Shown here piece by piece: positions 9,512-19,256 of a DNA stretch of 64,000 nucleotides. Numbering within the stretch: position 1 is the first letter of the stretch; every line of letters begins with the position of its first letter. The DNA is from CAYRFQ01 sp964423615. Lineage in GTDB: Bacteria; Planctomycetota; Planctomycetia; Gemmatales; Gemmataceae. The position numbers and the translations under genes are program-made. The notes beneath the pieces were generated by a model that saw only the letters and a list, made by a program, of their open reading frames with translations, had not been told where the DNA came from and did not search any database. The stretch lies in contig CAYRFQ010000013.1 of the NCBI GenBank assembly GCA_964423615.1, positions 1-64,000 on the forward strand, in the 5' to 3' direction.

Positions 9512-11653
9512 CTACTTTTCGGCTTCACTCTCCCCACCCAGAAAATTCAAAACGGTCTTGGCGACATTTCGAGCAAGAGTTTCCTCACCACCCAACGTTA
9601 ACGAATACTGATGGCCACCTTCGGCGATGCGGTGGCGGTACTCCTTGTCAGTCCAAACTTTCTCGATCGCCCTGGCCAACGCCTTGGAATCGCTCATCGG
9701 AACCAGCACAGCGTTGTTGTCGTGTTCCAGAATGTCCCGGGTCGAAGGACAATCGGACACAATGACGCATTTCTTGAGCCCCATCGCCAACAGGTAAGCC
9801 CCCACCCCGGAAGGACTGATGGTTACGGGTGAGATCGGAAAGACAGCCACCTTACAATTGGCGATCTTGCCAATCCAGGAAGCCTGGGAGCCATCGTCGT
9901 GGATCAACTCGACATTAGAAGGCAGCGCAAGCCCGTCGAGGAACGTCCCGTGCTCGGTGCCTTCCTCCGGTTTCGGCGTAACGATCAAAGCAGGATAACC
10001 CAGCGTCTTGAGAGCCTCGCAGAACGTGTGATAATCGCGCCGAGACTTTCCTCCTGTGAACACGTACTCGTGTTCTTGCGTTTCCCACGCCCTCACCGTT
10101 TCGACTTGGTTGACCTTGAAAGGGATGTAACGCAACTTCTTCGGCGTGATCCCGTAATAGCTCTCCAATCGTGGGTGATACTTGAGGTGCATCAAGAAGA
10201 GATCGACTTGCGAGAAAATCGCCCGACGTAACATCGCCTTGACACGGTCGAGCAACGAATCGCCCGGTGGTGCCAGGACCAAATCCAAAGAAATGAACGG
10301 AGGATTGAAGAACGCAGTCAACATTCGCAACAACGCGAGCAACCGTAACACGCTTGTCTCTTGATCGAGGACAACGGCATCGTATTGGAACGACCGAACC
10401 CAAAAACAAAGAGCCTCGAGCTTGGACCCCGTTCGGATCGGAAAATACTCGGCATCCACAAGGTCCGACTGGAACGGTAGTTTTTCGATGTTTGCCAGGA
10501 CTTTTGGTCGTCGCAGTTTCGCCACCCCTCGTTGGACCAAAGGTCTTGGACCATACCGTTCGCGATATCTTGCCTCGTAAGTTTCGACCATCCCTCGAAT
10601 AGTAAAGTGCTCCTCCACGCGATTGCGGCCAGCCTGACCCATGGCTTGCTGCTCGCCTGGATGTTCCCAAAGCCTCAAGATGGCTTCCGCCAACTTCTCG
10701 GACGACTGTGACGGGACCAGCAATCCGGTTACCCCTTCGGCGACGACTTCGGGGTTGCCTCCCACGTTCGTTGCGATGACGGGCAATCCTCGAGCCATCG
10801 CCTCCAAGATCGTCAACGAGACGCCTTCGGTCAGAGACGGTAAGACGAAAAGACTCGAACGTTGGAGGAGTTTTGGGACTTCATGCGATTGGCCATGAAA
10901 GTGTATGTTCTCGTCGAGCCCAAGCTCGGACGTAAGGTCGCGGAGGTCACTCATACAAACACCGTCGCCTACGATCTCAAGACGCACGTCTGGTTTTTGT
11001 TGTTTGACGACGTGGATCGCACGGACCAGAGTCTGGATGTCTTTCTCTGGACTCAACCGTGCGACGGTGATGATGGGACCAGAAGGATTTGGCCCGGCGT
11101 AGGCGAACTTGTCGAGATCGATCCCGTTCCAGATGGTTTGAATTTTCGAATTTGGGATGCCGAGGTTCGCCATTTTCTCGGCGGCATCATGGGACACGGC
11201 AATCAGTTCTTGCGGTAGCCATCCCAGGATTCGGAAGAACAGAGCTTCCCTCGGAGAACCTCGTAAGTTGACTCCGTGCCAGGTGTGAAATAACTGCGGC
11301 ACTCTCGCGAGTTTCGACGCTGGCCCTGCGTAAAACAAAGCTCGGGTGTTGTGAGTGTGGACAACATCCGGACGCCATTTACGAAACAACGCCGCGATCC
11401 GCGGAACCAGTCCGGGATGAAATCCCGTTGGTCGGTTCAACACGACGACAGGCCAACCGTGGCTTTCGATGGTTTGCGTTAACTCCCCGCGTGTGCCGAT
11501 AGAAAGAAACTTCAGGTCGATTCGATCGGGGTCGGCCAGGCGAGCAATTTCGACCAATAGCTTTTCCAAACCACCAACTTGAAAACCCCAGGTAACGTGA
11601 ACCACATGGAGCTTATCGAGAGATGACGGGTGATTCGATCCGAGGGTGGTCAT
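9512..11653 (-). CDS. fused two-domain glycosyltransferase (GT4-like + GT-B)
   Basis: A 713-residue cytoplasmic protein containing two GT-B glycosyltransferase modules. Residues about 15-375 are a complete GT4-like enzyme: an N-terminal GG-E/K loop (GFQVGGLEKLL), THNTRA, HTWHGVN, VARLSPEKD and the donor-binding EGVSLTILEAMARGLPVIATNVGG signature. The remaining 340 residues have a second, more divergent GT-B-like fold with KYHPR, FTGGKSRRDY and a donor-site-like PSGVGAYLLAMGLKKCVIVSD. The next gene upstream on the same strand is a Wzx-type flippase, so the pair probably acts in synthesis and export of a surface glycan. ATG 11653 is chosen over the upstream frame extension. Confidence 0.88.
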   Translation of the reverse strand: MTTLGSNHPSSLDKLHVVHVTWGFQVGGLEKLLVEIARLADPDRIDLKFLSIGTRGELTQTIESHGWPVVVLNRPTGFHPGLVPRIAALFRKWRPDVVHTHNTRALFYAGPASKLARVPQLFHTWHGVNLRGSPREALFFRILGWLPQELIAVSHDAAEKMANLGIPNSKIQTIWNGIDLDKFAYAGPNPSGPIITVARLSPEKDIQTLVRAIHVVKQQKPDVRLEIVGDGVCMSDLRDLTSELGLDENIHFHGQSHEVPKLLQRSSLFVLPSLTEGVSLTILEAMARGLPVIATNVGGNPEVVAEGVTGLLVPSQSSEKLAEAILRLWEHPGEQQAMGQAGRNRVEEHFTIRGMVETYEARYRERYGPRPLVQRGVAKLRRPKVLANIEKLPFQSDLVDAEYFPIRTGSKLEALCFWVRSFQYDAVVLDQETSVLRLLALLRMLTAFFNPPFISLDLVLAPPGDSLLDRVKAMLRRAIFSQVDLFLMHLKYHPRLESYYGITPKKLRYIPFKVNQVETVRAWETQEHEYVFTGGKSRRDYHTFCEALKTLGYPALIVTPKPEEGTEHGTFLDGLALPSNVELIHDDGSQASWIGKIANCKVAVFPISPVTISPSGVGAYLLAMGLKKCVIVSDCPSTRDILEHDNNAVLVPMSDSKALARAIEKVWTDKEYRHRIAEGGHQYSLTLGGEETLARNVAKTVLNFLGGESEAEK

Positions 11654-11765
11654 TACTGCGTTGGGGTAGTTGGATGTTAGAGGTTTTGTAGGGTAGGGCA
11701 ATCGGAACACTGATACCTCTGGGGGCTGGGAGCGCAGAGCTTCTCTTTATCCAATTCCGTCGTAG

Positions 11766-11853
11766 GGTGTGACTGGCTTGGGCGTTAGCGAAAGCCAAGG
11801 CACACCATGTCTTCCTTTGGGTGTGCCATCGGCACTACGTTCCTCATCAGACC
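11766..11853. repeat. two adjacent palindromic repeat units
   Basis: Between the glycosyltransferase and the flippase lie two palindromic units. Unit 1 (11766-11806) begins GGTGTGAC and ends GGCACACC with an internal GGCTT/AAGCC stem. Unit 2 (11819-11853) begins GGGTGTGCCATCGG and matches, in reverse orientation, the units at 20516 and 39475. The rest of the 230-bp gap shows nothing else. Confidence 0.7.
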
Positions 11854-11881
11854 ACAATCCCCCAACCATTCGCCAACCGAT

Positions 11882-13555
11882 CTATCTCGACGATTCCGAG
11901 GTTTGATGCGAGATTCCTTCGCTAGCATCCGGTTTTCCAAGCAACAATGCCGCAGACCCTCCGCCTAAAGAATCGTCCAAGGAGCTTGGCTTTGTTTCTT
12001 TCGCGTCTTGTTCCAGTTCATTCGATTCTCGCCGCAACACACGACGGATCAGTGAAATCGAACGTCGTGGCCCAAAGACAAACATCACCAGCGTCGCACC
12101 GAAACACCCGGCGTAAATCAACCCATACCCAACAAGTTCAAGCCACGTTGCGGGCGTGTGCCAGGTCGTCATCCTCCAGAGAATGACGGTCGGGATGGTC
12201 GTTGCCAACACCGGCGGCAACATGGCCTGGAAGAAATAGTGATCAAACCGAACGTGGAGAATCGCGCACCCATATAACATGGGAACGATCCCGCGGAATA
12301 TCGCCCCCGCAAAGGCAATGGCGACGCAGAGACCGTACAGTCCGTAAGGCGGCAGCAGGAACCACGCCAGGCCGACGATCGAGCCGACCTCAAGAATGGC
12401 CATGACGGCCCAGAGCTTGTGTCGATTCATGCCGATGACTGTGCTATATGTCACCCATTGAGAAAATGGAATCAGTTCTCCAATCATCAAGATCACCAGT
12501 AGCCAGCTGTCGTACGCGGGCGCTTCGCCTGGGTCGGTTCGAATCCAAAGTCGAAAAAACGGCCCGCCGAGGTAAAGCAACGCACCAAAGAAAAACGCGC
12601 CGAGTGTCATGCAAACGAGTCCGCCGTAAACAAAGAGTTTTTGTTGTTGGGCCTTCTGTTCCGACGCATAGAGTTTCGTTGCCAGAGGAGTCAGGACGCC
12701 AGAACTGACCGCGAGGACCTTCTCGACGGTCTGCACCACGCGATTGGACGAAACGTATCTCGGAATCAAGTTCGACTTGCCGATCTGATTTCCGATAAAG
12801 AACGGACCCATTTGGGCTCGAACCGCGTAAGCGGTCGACATCACGAAACACCAAATCCCAAAGTGGAACAACTCGTTCGACGTCTTCTTGTTGACGAACT
12901 TCCAGCGCACTTGCAAGTTCGGATCAACCGTAAACGTAACAAAGACGAAAAGAATGAGTCGAAAAAGCGTGGCTCCAACCAACACCAGCCCTAGCACCAC
13001 GAGACTCGCGCTGTCCGGCGTCGCCAACCAGACGGCAAACACCACACGCAAAATGACATGGGGGATGTCAATGGCGTTGATCAGGCCGAAACGTTGTTTG
13101 GCTCCAAGAAAGCCTTCGAACACCGACATCGGAAAGAGCAAAGCCAAGTTGATCCCAATCAACACGATGCTCATGCCAACGTGGGTCGAGTCAACTCCTT
13201 CAACGACCTTCGCGAAAAAAGCGAAGAAAACAGGAATCGCCGCAAACGACAACACCACAACGATCACGGCCCCACGCAAGAGCATCGCCAAGCCAGTGCT
13301 GACGACCGCGTTGACCTGGTCTTGATCGCCCTTGGCCTGGTAGAACGCGATGTTCCGCGCCATCGACGACCGTAACCCAAAGTCGAATACCGCCAAATAA
13401 CCCGTCAGAGCAGCGATCAACGCCCAGACACCATAAAGCGATTGCCCAAGTCGGCTGACCAGGAAAGGGAACAGGACGAACATCCCAATGATGTTCGTTC
13501 CCAACCCTGTCCAATTCCAAATGACGTTCTTCAGGATCGTTCGCTGTTGACTCAT
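11882..13555 (-). CDS. Wzx-like polysaccharide flippase (MOP superfamily)
   Basis: A 557-residue inner-membrane protein with about 12-14 hydrophobic spans and short polar loops, as in the MOP-superfamily oligosaccharide flippases that move lipid-linked sugar units across the membrane. Typical features are the N-terminal NVIWNWTGLGTNIIGMFVLFPFLVSRLG, an LxxVFDFGLRSSMARNIA segment in the second span and the paired FGAL-/GLAW- helices later. The C-terminal 50 residues are a soluble Ser/Glu-rich tail. It precedes the double glycosyltransferase on the same strand. The start at ATG 13555 has AGAGG close upstream. Lipid-linked substrate and whether it is Wzx or another MOP subfamily cannot be told. 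Confidence 0.85.
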   Translation of the reverse strand: MSQQRTILKNVIWNWTGLGTNIIGMFVLFPFLVSRLGQSLYGVWALIAALTGYLAVFDFGLRSSMARNIAFYQAKGDQDQVNAVVSTGLAMLLRGAVIVVVLSFAAIPVFFAFFAKVVEGVDSTHVGMSIVLIGINLALLFPMSVFEGFLGAKQRFGLINAIDIPHVILRVVFAVWLATPDSASLVVLGLVLVGATLFRLILFVFVTFTVDPNLQVRWKFVNKKTSNELFHFGIWCFVMSTAYAVRAQMGPFFIGNQIGKSNLIPRYVSSNRVVQTVEKVLAVSSGVLTPLATKLYASEQKAQQQKLFVYGGLVCMTLGAFFFGALLYLGGPFFRLWIRTDPGEAPAYDSWLLVILMIGELIPFSQWVTYSTVIGMNRHKLWAVMAILEVGSIVGLAWFLLPPYGLYGLCVAIAFAGAIFRGIVPMLYGCAILHVRFDHYFFQAMLPPVLATTIPTVILWRMTTWHTPATWLELVGYGLIYAGCFGATLVMFVFGPRRSISLIRRVLRRESNELEQDAKETKPSSLDDSLGGGSAALLLGKPDASEGISHQTSESSR

Positions 13556-13591
13556 TCTGCCTCTAAAAGGGTGAGGTGGTTGATGCGAGCC

Positions 13592-14068
13592 TCACTTCGG
13601 CGTGTCTATCTTTCCTAACAATAGCTCATAACGATCACCATGGCCGGTAATCTCGACCGATCGAGACGTTTCCCCAGTGTTTGTGATGTGGATCGCGAGA
13701 CGCTCCGATGGTAAGCATTTCTCCACTTTGTCCGCCCATTCGACCAGGCAAACGCCTTCGCCTTCGAAATATTCGTGCGCCCCTAAGTCGTAGAACTCGT
13801 CCTCGGAATTCAGCCGGTACGCGTCGAAATGGTAGATCGGTAAGCGGGCAGGGTACTCCTGAACCAACACAAAAGTGGGACTGCTGACCATTCGGCTGTT
13901 AGGAATGTCCAGTCCCTCGGCGATTGCTCGCGTGAGGAAAGTCTTTCCCGCACCGAGTTGACCAACGAGTCCGACAACACAGCCCGGAAAGAACACCCGA
14001 CCGAGGGAGTGACCGAGAGCTTTCATTTGGTGAGGGCTCGTGATTTCGATGGTGAGAGAAAGGGGCAT
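13592..14068 (-). CDS. tsaE: tRNA t6A biosynthesis ATPase TsaE
   Basis: A 158-residue small ATPase that works with TsaB, TsaC and TsaD to form N6-threonylcarbamoyladenosine at position 37 of ANN-decoding tRNAs. The Walker A GQLGAGKT lies at about residue 37, followed by the family signatures SSPTFVLVQEY, IYHFDAYRL and CLVEWADKV. The length is normal for TsaE. It ends 37 bp before the start of the flippase gene on the same strand; the combination is probably incidental. No tsaB or tsaD is in the window. Confidence 0.95.
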   Translation of the reverse strand: MPLSLTIEITSPHQMKALGHSLGRVFFPGCVVGLVGQLGAGKTFLTRAIAEGLDIPNSRMVSSPTFVLVQEYPARLPIYHFDAYRLNSEDEFYDLGAHEYFEGEGVCLVEWADKVEKCLPSERLAIHITNTGETSRSVEITGHGDRYELLLGKIDTPK

Positions 14069-14168
14069 TGGTTCTCAAGCGTGGTGTTGATAGAGAAGTG
14101 GCCGGACGTAAAAGCAAAAACACTCGGAATGGAACTTTCACTGACGTCTGTTTTTTTGTTTTGTTAAT

Positions 14169-14185
14169 GGCGGCAGCTGGCCGCC
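14169..14185. terminator. GC-rich hairpin between aroF-type gene and tsaE
   Basis: GGCGGC (14169-14174) pairs with GCCGCC (14180-14185) around a 5-nt loop. It lies 3' of the DAHP synthase gene and 5' of tsaE. There is no U tract on the minus strand, so a terminator role is only possible. Confidence 0.35.
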
Positions 14186-14230
14186 GTTTTGGTCTCTGGT
14201 TCTGTTTTGTTTAGTCTTGGTCTTTCTGGT

Positions 14231-14272
14231 CCCTGTTTCCTTCTCCCTGTTTCCTTCTCCCTGTTTCCTTCT
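14231..14272. repeat. three exact copies of a 14-bp tandem repeat
   Basis: The unit CCCTGTTTCCTTCT is repeated three times with no mismatch, ending exactly at the stop codon of the DAHP synthase gene. Confidence 0.95.
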
Positions 14273-15289
14273 TCAATTTAATTTCTTTCCGAGCGGTTCT
14301 TGCAGCTTCTTGAGGGATTCCAACATCTTGTCAAACCCATCGAACGAAAGAGACTGGGCACCGTCTGAGACTGCTTGGTCGGGATTCGGATGCATTTCGA
14401 CGAGTAATCCATCGGCACCCGCCGCCATCGCCGCCAACGCCATCGGCGGGACGTAATGGCGTTTTCCGGTTCCGTGGCTTGGGTCCACGATGATCGGCAA
14501 GTGCGAGAGCTTCTTGACCGGAGGAATGACCGATAGATCGAGGGTGTTACGGCTGTGATCCGAGAATGTCCGAACGCCTCGTTCGCACAAGATCACCTGA
14601 TAATTCCCCCCAGACATGACGTATTCCGCTGCCATCAACCATTCTTCGAGCGTGGCCGACATGCCTCGCTTGAGCAACACCGGTTTGCGAGATCGCGACA
14701 CCCGACGGAGCAAGCTGAAGTTTTGCATGTTCCGCGTACCGATCTGAATAATGTCGGTCGCATCTTCGACCGCATCGGCGGTATCTGTGTCCATCAACTC
14801 TGTGACGATCCCGATACCCGTTTTTTCGCGAGCCTTCCGCAGAATGTCGAGCCCGTTTTCCTTGAGTCCTTGAAACGAATACGGGCTCGATCGTGGTTTG
14901 AAAGCTCCCGCTCGCAGAAACCGTACGCCACGCTCCATTAAGAACTCCGCCGTACGAAGAATCATTTCTTCGTTTTCGACTGAACACGGCCCGGCGATGA
15001 TCGTAAAATACCCATCCCCAAACGTGGCCTGAGGTAGCTCGATGTACGTGGTGTCTTCGTGCATCTCGCGACTGGCGAGCTTATACGGTTTGGTCACTCG
15101 CAACAATTCCATCACGCCAGGCAACACTTCGAGAGTACGCGGATCGACGGCATTGATGTTGCCGGTAATTCCGATCGCGGTCCGTGTGGCGCCGGGCAAA
15201 GGATGCGGCGTCAAGTCCATCCGACGGATGGCAGCGACGACTCGATCGACTTCTTCAGAAGTGGCGTGGGCATTCATGACCACAAGCAT
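14273..15289 (-). CDS. aroF: 3-deoxy-7-phosphoheptulonate synthase (DAHP synthase)
   Basis: Condenses phosphoenolpyruvate with erythrose 4-phosphate, the first step of the shikimate pathway. The 338-residue protein starts with a ferredoxin-like regulatory domain (residues about 1-70, as in Thermotoga type I-beta enzymes), then the barrel with GPCSVE near residue 98, GAFKPRSSPYSFQG, LKRGMSATLEEW, CERGVRTF and DPSHGTGKR, which are the PEP- and metal-binding motifs of the AroG/KDO8P-synthase superfamily. This domain order separates it from KDO-8-P synthase, which lacks the N-terminal domain. The N-terminal domain suggests feedback control by an aromatic amino acid. ATG 15289 has GGAG about 10 bases upstream. 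Confidence 0.95.
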   Translation of the reverse strand: MLVVMNAHATSEEVDRVVAAIRRMDLTPHPLPGATRTAIGITGNINAVDPRTLEVLPGVMELLRVTKPYKLASREMHEDTTYIELPQATFGDGYFTIIAGPCSVENEEMILRTAEFLMERGVRFLRAGAFKPRSSPYSFQGLKENGLDILRKAREKTGIGIVTELMDTDTADAVEDATDIIQIGTRNMQNFSLLRRVSRSRKPVLLKRGMSATLEEWLMAAEYVMSGGNYQVILCERGVRTFSDHSRNTLDLSVIPPVKKLSHLPIIVDPSHGTGKRHYVPPMALAAMAAGADGLLVEMHPNPDQAVSDGAQSLSFDGFDKMLESLKKLQEPLGKKLN

Positions 15290-15842
15290 AATTCTATATC
15301 TCCGTTGGCAGTGGTATTACTGAGAGGGAGTGGGCCAGAAGTGGAACTGATTCGGACCAAAAAATTCCGCAACAATTGCATAAAAACGGCGCTAAAATGA
15401 CGTAAAAATGTATGACAACTCCTGACAAATCGGCCCGCTGCAACTCGCTCTTATTTCCACAAATCGTTATCTGACATTCGCTTGCACTATTTTCTCGGCT
15501 AGCCCACATCACCTGAACTGCCGTTTCATTTACTCAAAACTCGTATCAACACCTCAACGCACGTACACCTCTTCTATTATAGATAATAGTGTTCTGCCTG
15601 ATTACATTCGCGACTATTTTCCAAGAAAATCAGAAAACCACACTTGCCGCCAGGAAGGGGTTTCGGTGTCTGGACGGATAACAATCATGTGGATTCACGT
15701 GTCATCGTGGGACCTCCTTGAACCGCATTTCCGTTCGACATTAGCGCCGTCAACGATTTTCAAACTCCCTCTTCGAACTCAAAGGAGTAAGAACGAAGGT
15801 GAGGAGTTCAAAACTGACAATTCCACACACCTCGGTCCAAAA
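15290..15842. other. gene-free gap upstream of the DAHP synthase gene
   Basis: No supported gene is seen in this 553-bp AT-richer stretch. It contains one short palindrome at 15574-15589 (CTATTAT-AG-ATAATAG) that could be an operator or promoter element for aroF, but this is inference from symmetry only. Confidence 0.5.
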
Positions 15843-18800
15843 TCACCCAGTCTTCGCGGCAGAAACAAGTTTCCTCATTTCCGCGGGCGACAATGTGTCG
15901 ACAGCCGACCGTTGAGACTCCCAGAACTCCACCCAATCGCCCCAGAAAATAGGATTTTCCGCAAAGAGGACGCGACCCGCATCCAACTCGAACTTGGGCG
16001 ATGGATCACCTCCAAAAACCGAAATCGGAAGAAGTCGTCCCTGCGACGAATGGAGTGGGTAAATCACGAGCGTTTTCACGTCTCCTGAAGGCCAAACAAG
16101 CAGTCGCGTCGGAGTCAATTCATATCGGTATTCCGAATCAGGCAAAGCGGCTCGAATATCCTGGTCCACGAACGAGACACCGCTCAATTTGTAGAGCCCG
16201 CCAAGGGCTTGGTCGAACGCAGCCCGCGTTGGCTCGTCCAACACCTCCAACCAACCCAGATTTCGTTTTTTCGCAACGACGTGACCGGCCAATAAGTCAA
16301 AACTAAGGATGAGCGGCACATCGGGATACGAGGCGTTGTGGATTTCCACTTGAACTCGCGTGACGCAAAGACTGACCTTTCCCACCCGCAACGTCATCTG
16401 TTTTCCATGTTCACTCCGGAGCATCAAGTTGATGAACTCTCGATGCACAAAATGCCGCACGTCCTCTTCGACTTGGTGGAGATGTTTCTCGCACACGTAG
16501 GCGTCCTTCGGACGGTTGCGGACCGACGCCTTGCGGAGCCTTCGAAACTCGTTCGGAAGCGTCCCCGAATGGAACCCTGGCTTGAGTAGTTGCCGCATCG
16601 TCTCGCCATGATTTCCGACCCGCACCGGTTGGAGGGTCTCAGGACGGTTCGCCGCATATAAACGCCAGTTCTCCTTGAGTTCCCAAACCAGAAAACCGAA
16701 AATTCCAGGCGCCAACAATACCAACAGCACGAACAACCAGGTTCCTGCTACCGGTCCCCAGTCCAACGCAGCGACAAGTGGGATATAGATAATCAACATG
16801 AACTTTCCTGCCACCGTGACGACGGGAAAGTGCTTGACGGGATTGATCCCCGGTTCAGCAATCAGAATGATGAATGCCCGTACGACGTACGAGACCGCCG
16901 ACCAAATGACACCCAGAAATGCCTTGCCCCAAAGCGTAACCGCTGACGCTCCACTGGTCGTGAATCGAAACTTTTCGTCGAAGCTATACAAGAATCGCTC
17001 GCACTCGAACACAATCTTGCGGAACCACTGAACCACAATCTCCAACAAAGCCGGAAGGACTTCGACACTCAGGTGTCGCCCTGTGGCCAAAAGCCAATCC
17101 GAGATGATCTCGTCCGTGATTTGTCCAACTCGCGTCGAAAAGTACGTCCAGAACGCCATGAACACGCTCGTCCCCACGATGAGTGGAAAGTGCCACGTCT
17201 CGGCGATCATGGCCGTGATCAACCACGCAATAATACCCAGCACCAAGGGCTTTAGCAGACACCGCCGAAAGAACAGCATCGCCTCGCTCCGCATGGCCAG
17301 TCGGACGATTCGAAATCGCGGGATGTTCGACGGCAGGTCGTAGACCACGAACTTGATTCCCAACCCGATCAACCGAAAGGCTTCGAACACACCGGCTCGA
17401 AACCTCGGAATCTTGATCATCGCCAGGATGAACGCCCCAAGCACCAGCACCAGCCCGACGTTCCACGGAGCCGTGAGGACGTCCAGGGCTTCTTGCATTT
17501 TTTTCTCATGCTCTACAGTGGGATCGACTCCATGCTCCTTGATTCCGTCCTTCTCGTTTTCGAAGAAATGCATGATCTCCAGAGTCGTCAAGACGATTCC
17601 GTTGACGACCATGAACGCACCGCCGAACGGAATCACCAGCCACTTCATGAAGACACGACCCCAAAGCGTCCCATAAACGAGAGAGGTGATCGTCTGCAGC
17701 CAGCGCAAGTAGAATTCGCCGGGGCGATACACGGCATCGAGGCGAGTGTTGAGTTCTTTGTTGAGCTGAAGCAGTTGGTCCCCGCGAAGTAACTCCGACG
17801 GCTGCGACAAGTCCTCCAGCTTGAGCTGATTCCGAGAGACGGCGTCTCGGATCTGGCTCATGTTCAACATCCCTGTTTCCACGATCGTGTCGAGAAGTTC
17901 TTCCCGCAGTTTTTCGCGGGCAACCCTTTCGGGTACGTTCTGGGGACGAAATCCAACCGTTTCCAACGCCTCCATCACCAACGGACGGAAATGGTTCCTC
18001 GTTTCGTACTCGGCTTGCTTGATGACCTCTCGAAGCAATTTGCCGATTCTGTCACGCTGACGTTTCGTGAGTGGAACCAAAGACAATTTCTTGTAGGCCT
18101 TGCGGAGGTGTTTCAACAAAAGCACCCGTTGATAGCAAGGCAGTTCTTGTTGCAACGGAATCTTGCCCAGCGACCTCGCCCACGTGATCAGATTGACGGA
18201 ATAAATCCCTCGCTCGTGATCCACACAAACCCGTTGGAGGTCGTAAAGCAGTCGCGCGGCAACGTTCCAAAAACCACTCGCGGCTGGAAAGATCAACGGG
18301 ATCAATGCCCGGTACCACTCCTCGGCCGCAATGCTCGCAAAAGGCAGCGCGTTCTGGAAACGACGGGTGAATTTGCCGAATAGCTCCTTCGCTTTTTCAT
18401 GATCCGCATCGGTACCCAGGCGAGTGTGGATGATCGCCGCGCGCAGGTTGTTCCCCTGGGCCAACGCCTCGTCGGCGAGCGTGCGCCGACCGTCGGATTG
18501 GGCCTGGCTGAGATCTTCTTGGGCTTCCGGAGGCGCTGCCGGTTTCTCGACAGCGAGTTCGGGTTCGTTAAGGACCGGTTCCGCTCCTTCGGGACGCGTG
18601 CTATCGAAAATGGCATGGCTATCCACGTCTTCGGCCAACAGTCCATCCAAGTCTTCGCGATCTTCTAACGCCGGGAAGTAAATAGGCAGCAACTCCGGTT
18701 CGAAGGCCTGAAGCTCACAGTACAACGCGACGAAACGGACGTACGCTTCGAGTGTATCCTGTGGGTCGAACAGATACTCCTCTTGATGCAACACCTTCGT

Positions 18801-19256
18801 GGCTTCGGCAAATTCGGTTTGACCGATTTTCTCGATCATTTTGTTGACGTGCGCCGTTGCATTCGACAGACCAGCGAAGCGATTCCGTAAAGCGATGATC
18901 ACGCGCGAGTGAAACAGAATTCGCCAATAATGCCGTCGCAATTCGGCTTCGGAACTTCGGTGAAGCGTTTTCCCTGAAGGATACGCGATGAGTATCAATT
19001 GCTCAGGGAGCGAACCCGTCGCAGCAGCCGCAGGCAAGTCCCGGGGGTGCGCTAACTTCAACAATTCTCGCTTGTTGACGACATAGCTCTCAAATCGGAG
19101 GAGTTGGAAGCTATTCATCTGGGATTCGTAGTGGAACCAAACGACCCGCCGCAAAACACGAGACTTGACAAAGACAACCGCGTTATCGACTGCCGTCAAC
19201 GCACGTTCCAACTCTTCGAACGTGACCCTTCCAACTCCCAATGCTTCCATATTCAT
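15843..19256 (-). CDS. large polytopic membrane protein of unknown function (1137 aa)
   Basis: I do not recognise a named family. The N-terminal 500 residues are soluble and mostly helical, with an acidic, Pro/Ala-rich linker at about 195-260. Two hydrophobic spans lie at about 534-616, then a central block of about five more spans between 670 and 860 (for example LVLGIIAWLITAMIAE and WLFVLLVLLAPGIFGFLVW). The C-terminal 280 residues are again soluble and hydrophilic, with a likely beta-rich section (RVGKVSLCVTRVQVEI, YPDVPLILSFDLLAGHVV). No catalytic motif stands out. ATG 19256 has CAGGA six bases upstream and is preferred over the upstream TTG at 19400. It stands alone between the DAHP synthase and ferredoxin genes. 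Confidence 0.85.
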   Translation of the reverse strand: MNMEALGVGRVTFEELERALTAVDNAVVFVKSRVLRRVVWFHYESQMNSFQLLRFESYVVNKRELLKLAHPRDLPAAAATGSLPEQLILIAYPSGKTLHRSSEAELRRHYWRILFHSRVIIALRNRFAGLSNATAHVNKMIEKIGQTEFAEATKVLHQEEYLFDPQDTLEAYVRFVALYCELQAFEPELLPIYFPALEDREDLDGLLAEDVDSHAIFDSTRPEGAEPVLNEPELAVEKPAAPPEAQEDLSQAQSDGRRTLADEALAQGNNLRAAIIHTRLGTDADHEKAKELFGKFTRRFQNALPFASIAAEEWYRALIPLIFPAASGFWNVAARLLYDLQRVCVDHERGIYSVNLITWARSLGKIPLQQELPCYQRVLLLKHLRKAYKKLSLVPLTKRQRDRIGKLLREVIKQAEYETRNHFRPLVMEALETVGFRPQNVPERVAREKLREELLDTIVETGMLNMSQIRDAVSRNQLKLEDLSQPSELLRGDQLLQLNKELNTRLDAVYRPGEFYLRWLQTITSLVYGTLWGRVFMKWLVIPFGGAFMVVNGIVLTTLEIMHFFENEKDGIKEHGVDPTVEHEKKMQEALDVLTAPWNVGLVLVLGAFILAMIKIPRFRAGVFEAFRLIGLGIKFVVYDLPSNIPRFRIVRLAMRSEAMLFFRRCLLKPLVLGIIAWLITAMIAETWHFPLIVGTSVFMAFWTYFSTRVGQITDEIISDWLLATGRHLSVEVLPALLEIVVQWFRKIVFECERFLYSFDEKFRFTTSGASAVTLWGKAFLGVIWSAVSYVVRAFIILIAEPGINPVKHFPVVTVAGKFMLIIYIPLVAALDWGPVAGTWLFVLLVLLAPGIFGFLVWELKENWRLYAANRPETLQPVRVGNHGETMRQLLKPGFHSGTLPNEFRRLRKASVRNRPKDAYVCEKHLHQVEEDVRHFVHREFINLMLRSEHGKQMTLRVGKVSLCVTRVQVEIHNASYPDVPLILSFDLLAGHVVAKKRNLGWLEVLDEPTRAAFDQALGGLYKLSGVSFVDQDIRAALPDSEYRYELTPTRLLVWPSGDVKTLVIYPLHSSQGRLLPISVFGGDPSPKFELDAGRVLFAENPIFWGDWVEFWESQRSAVDTLSPAEMRKLVSAAKTG

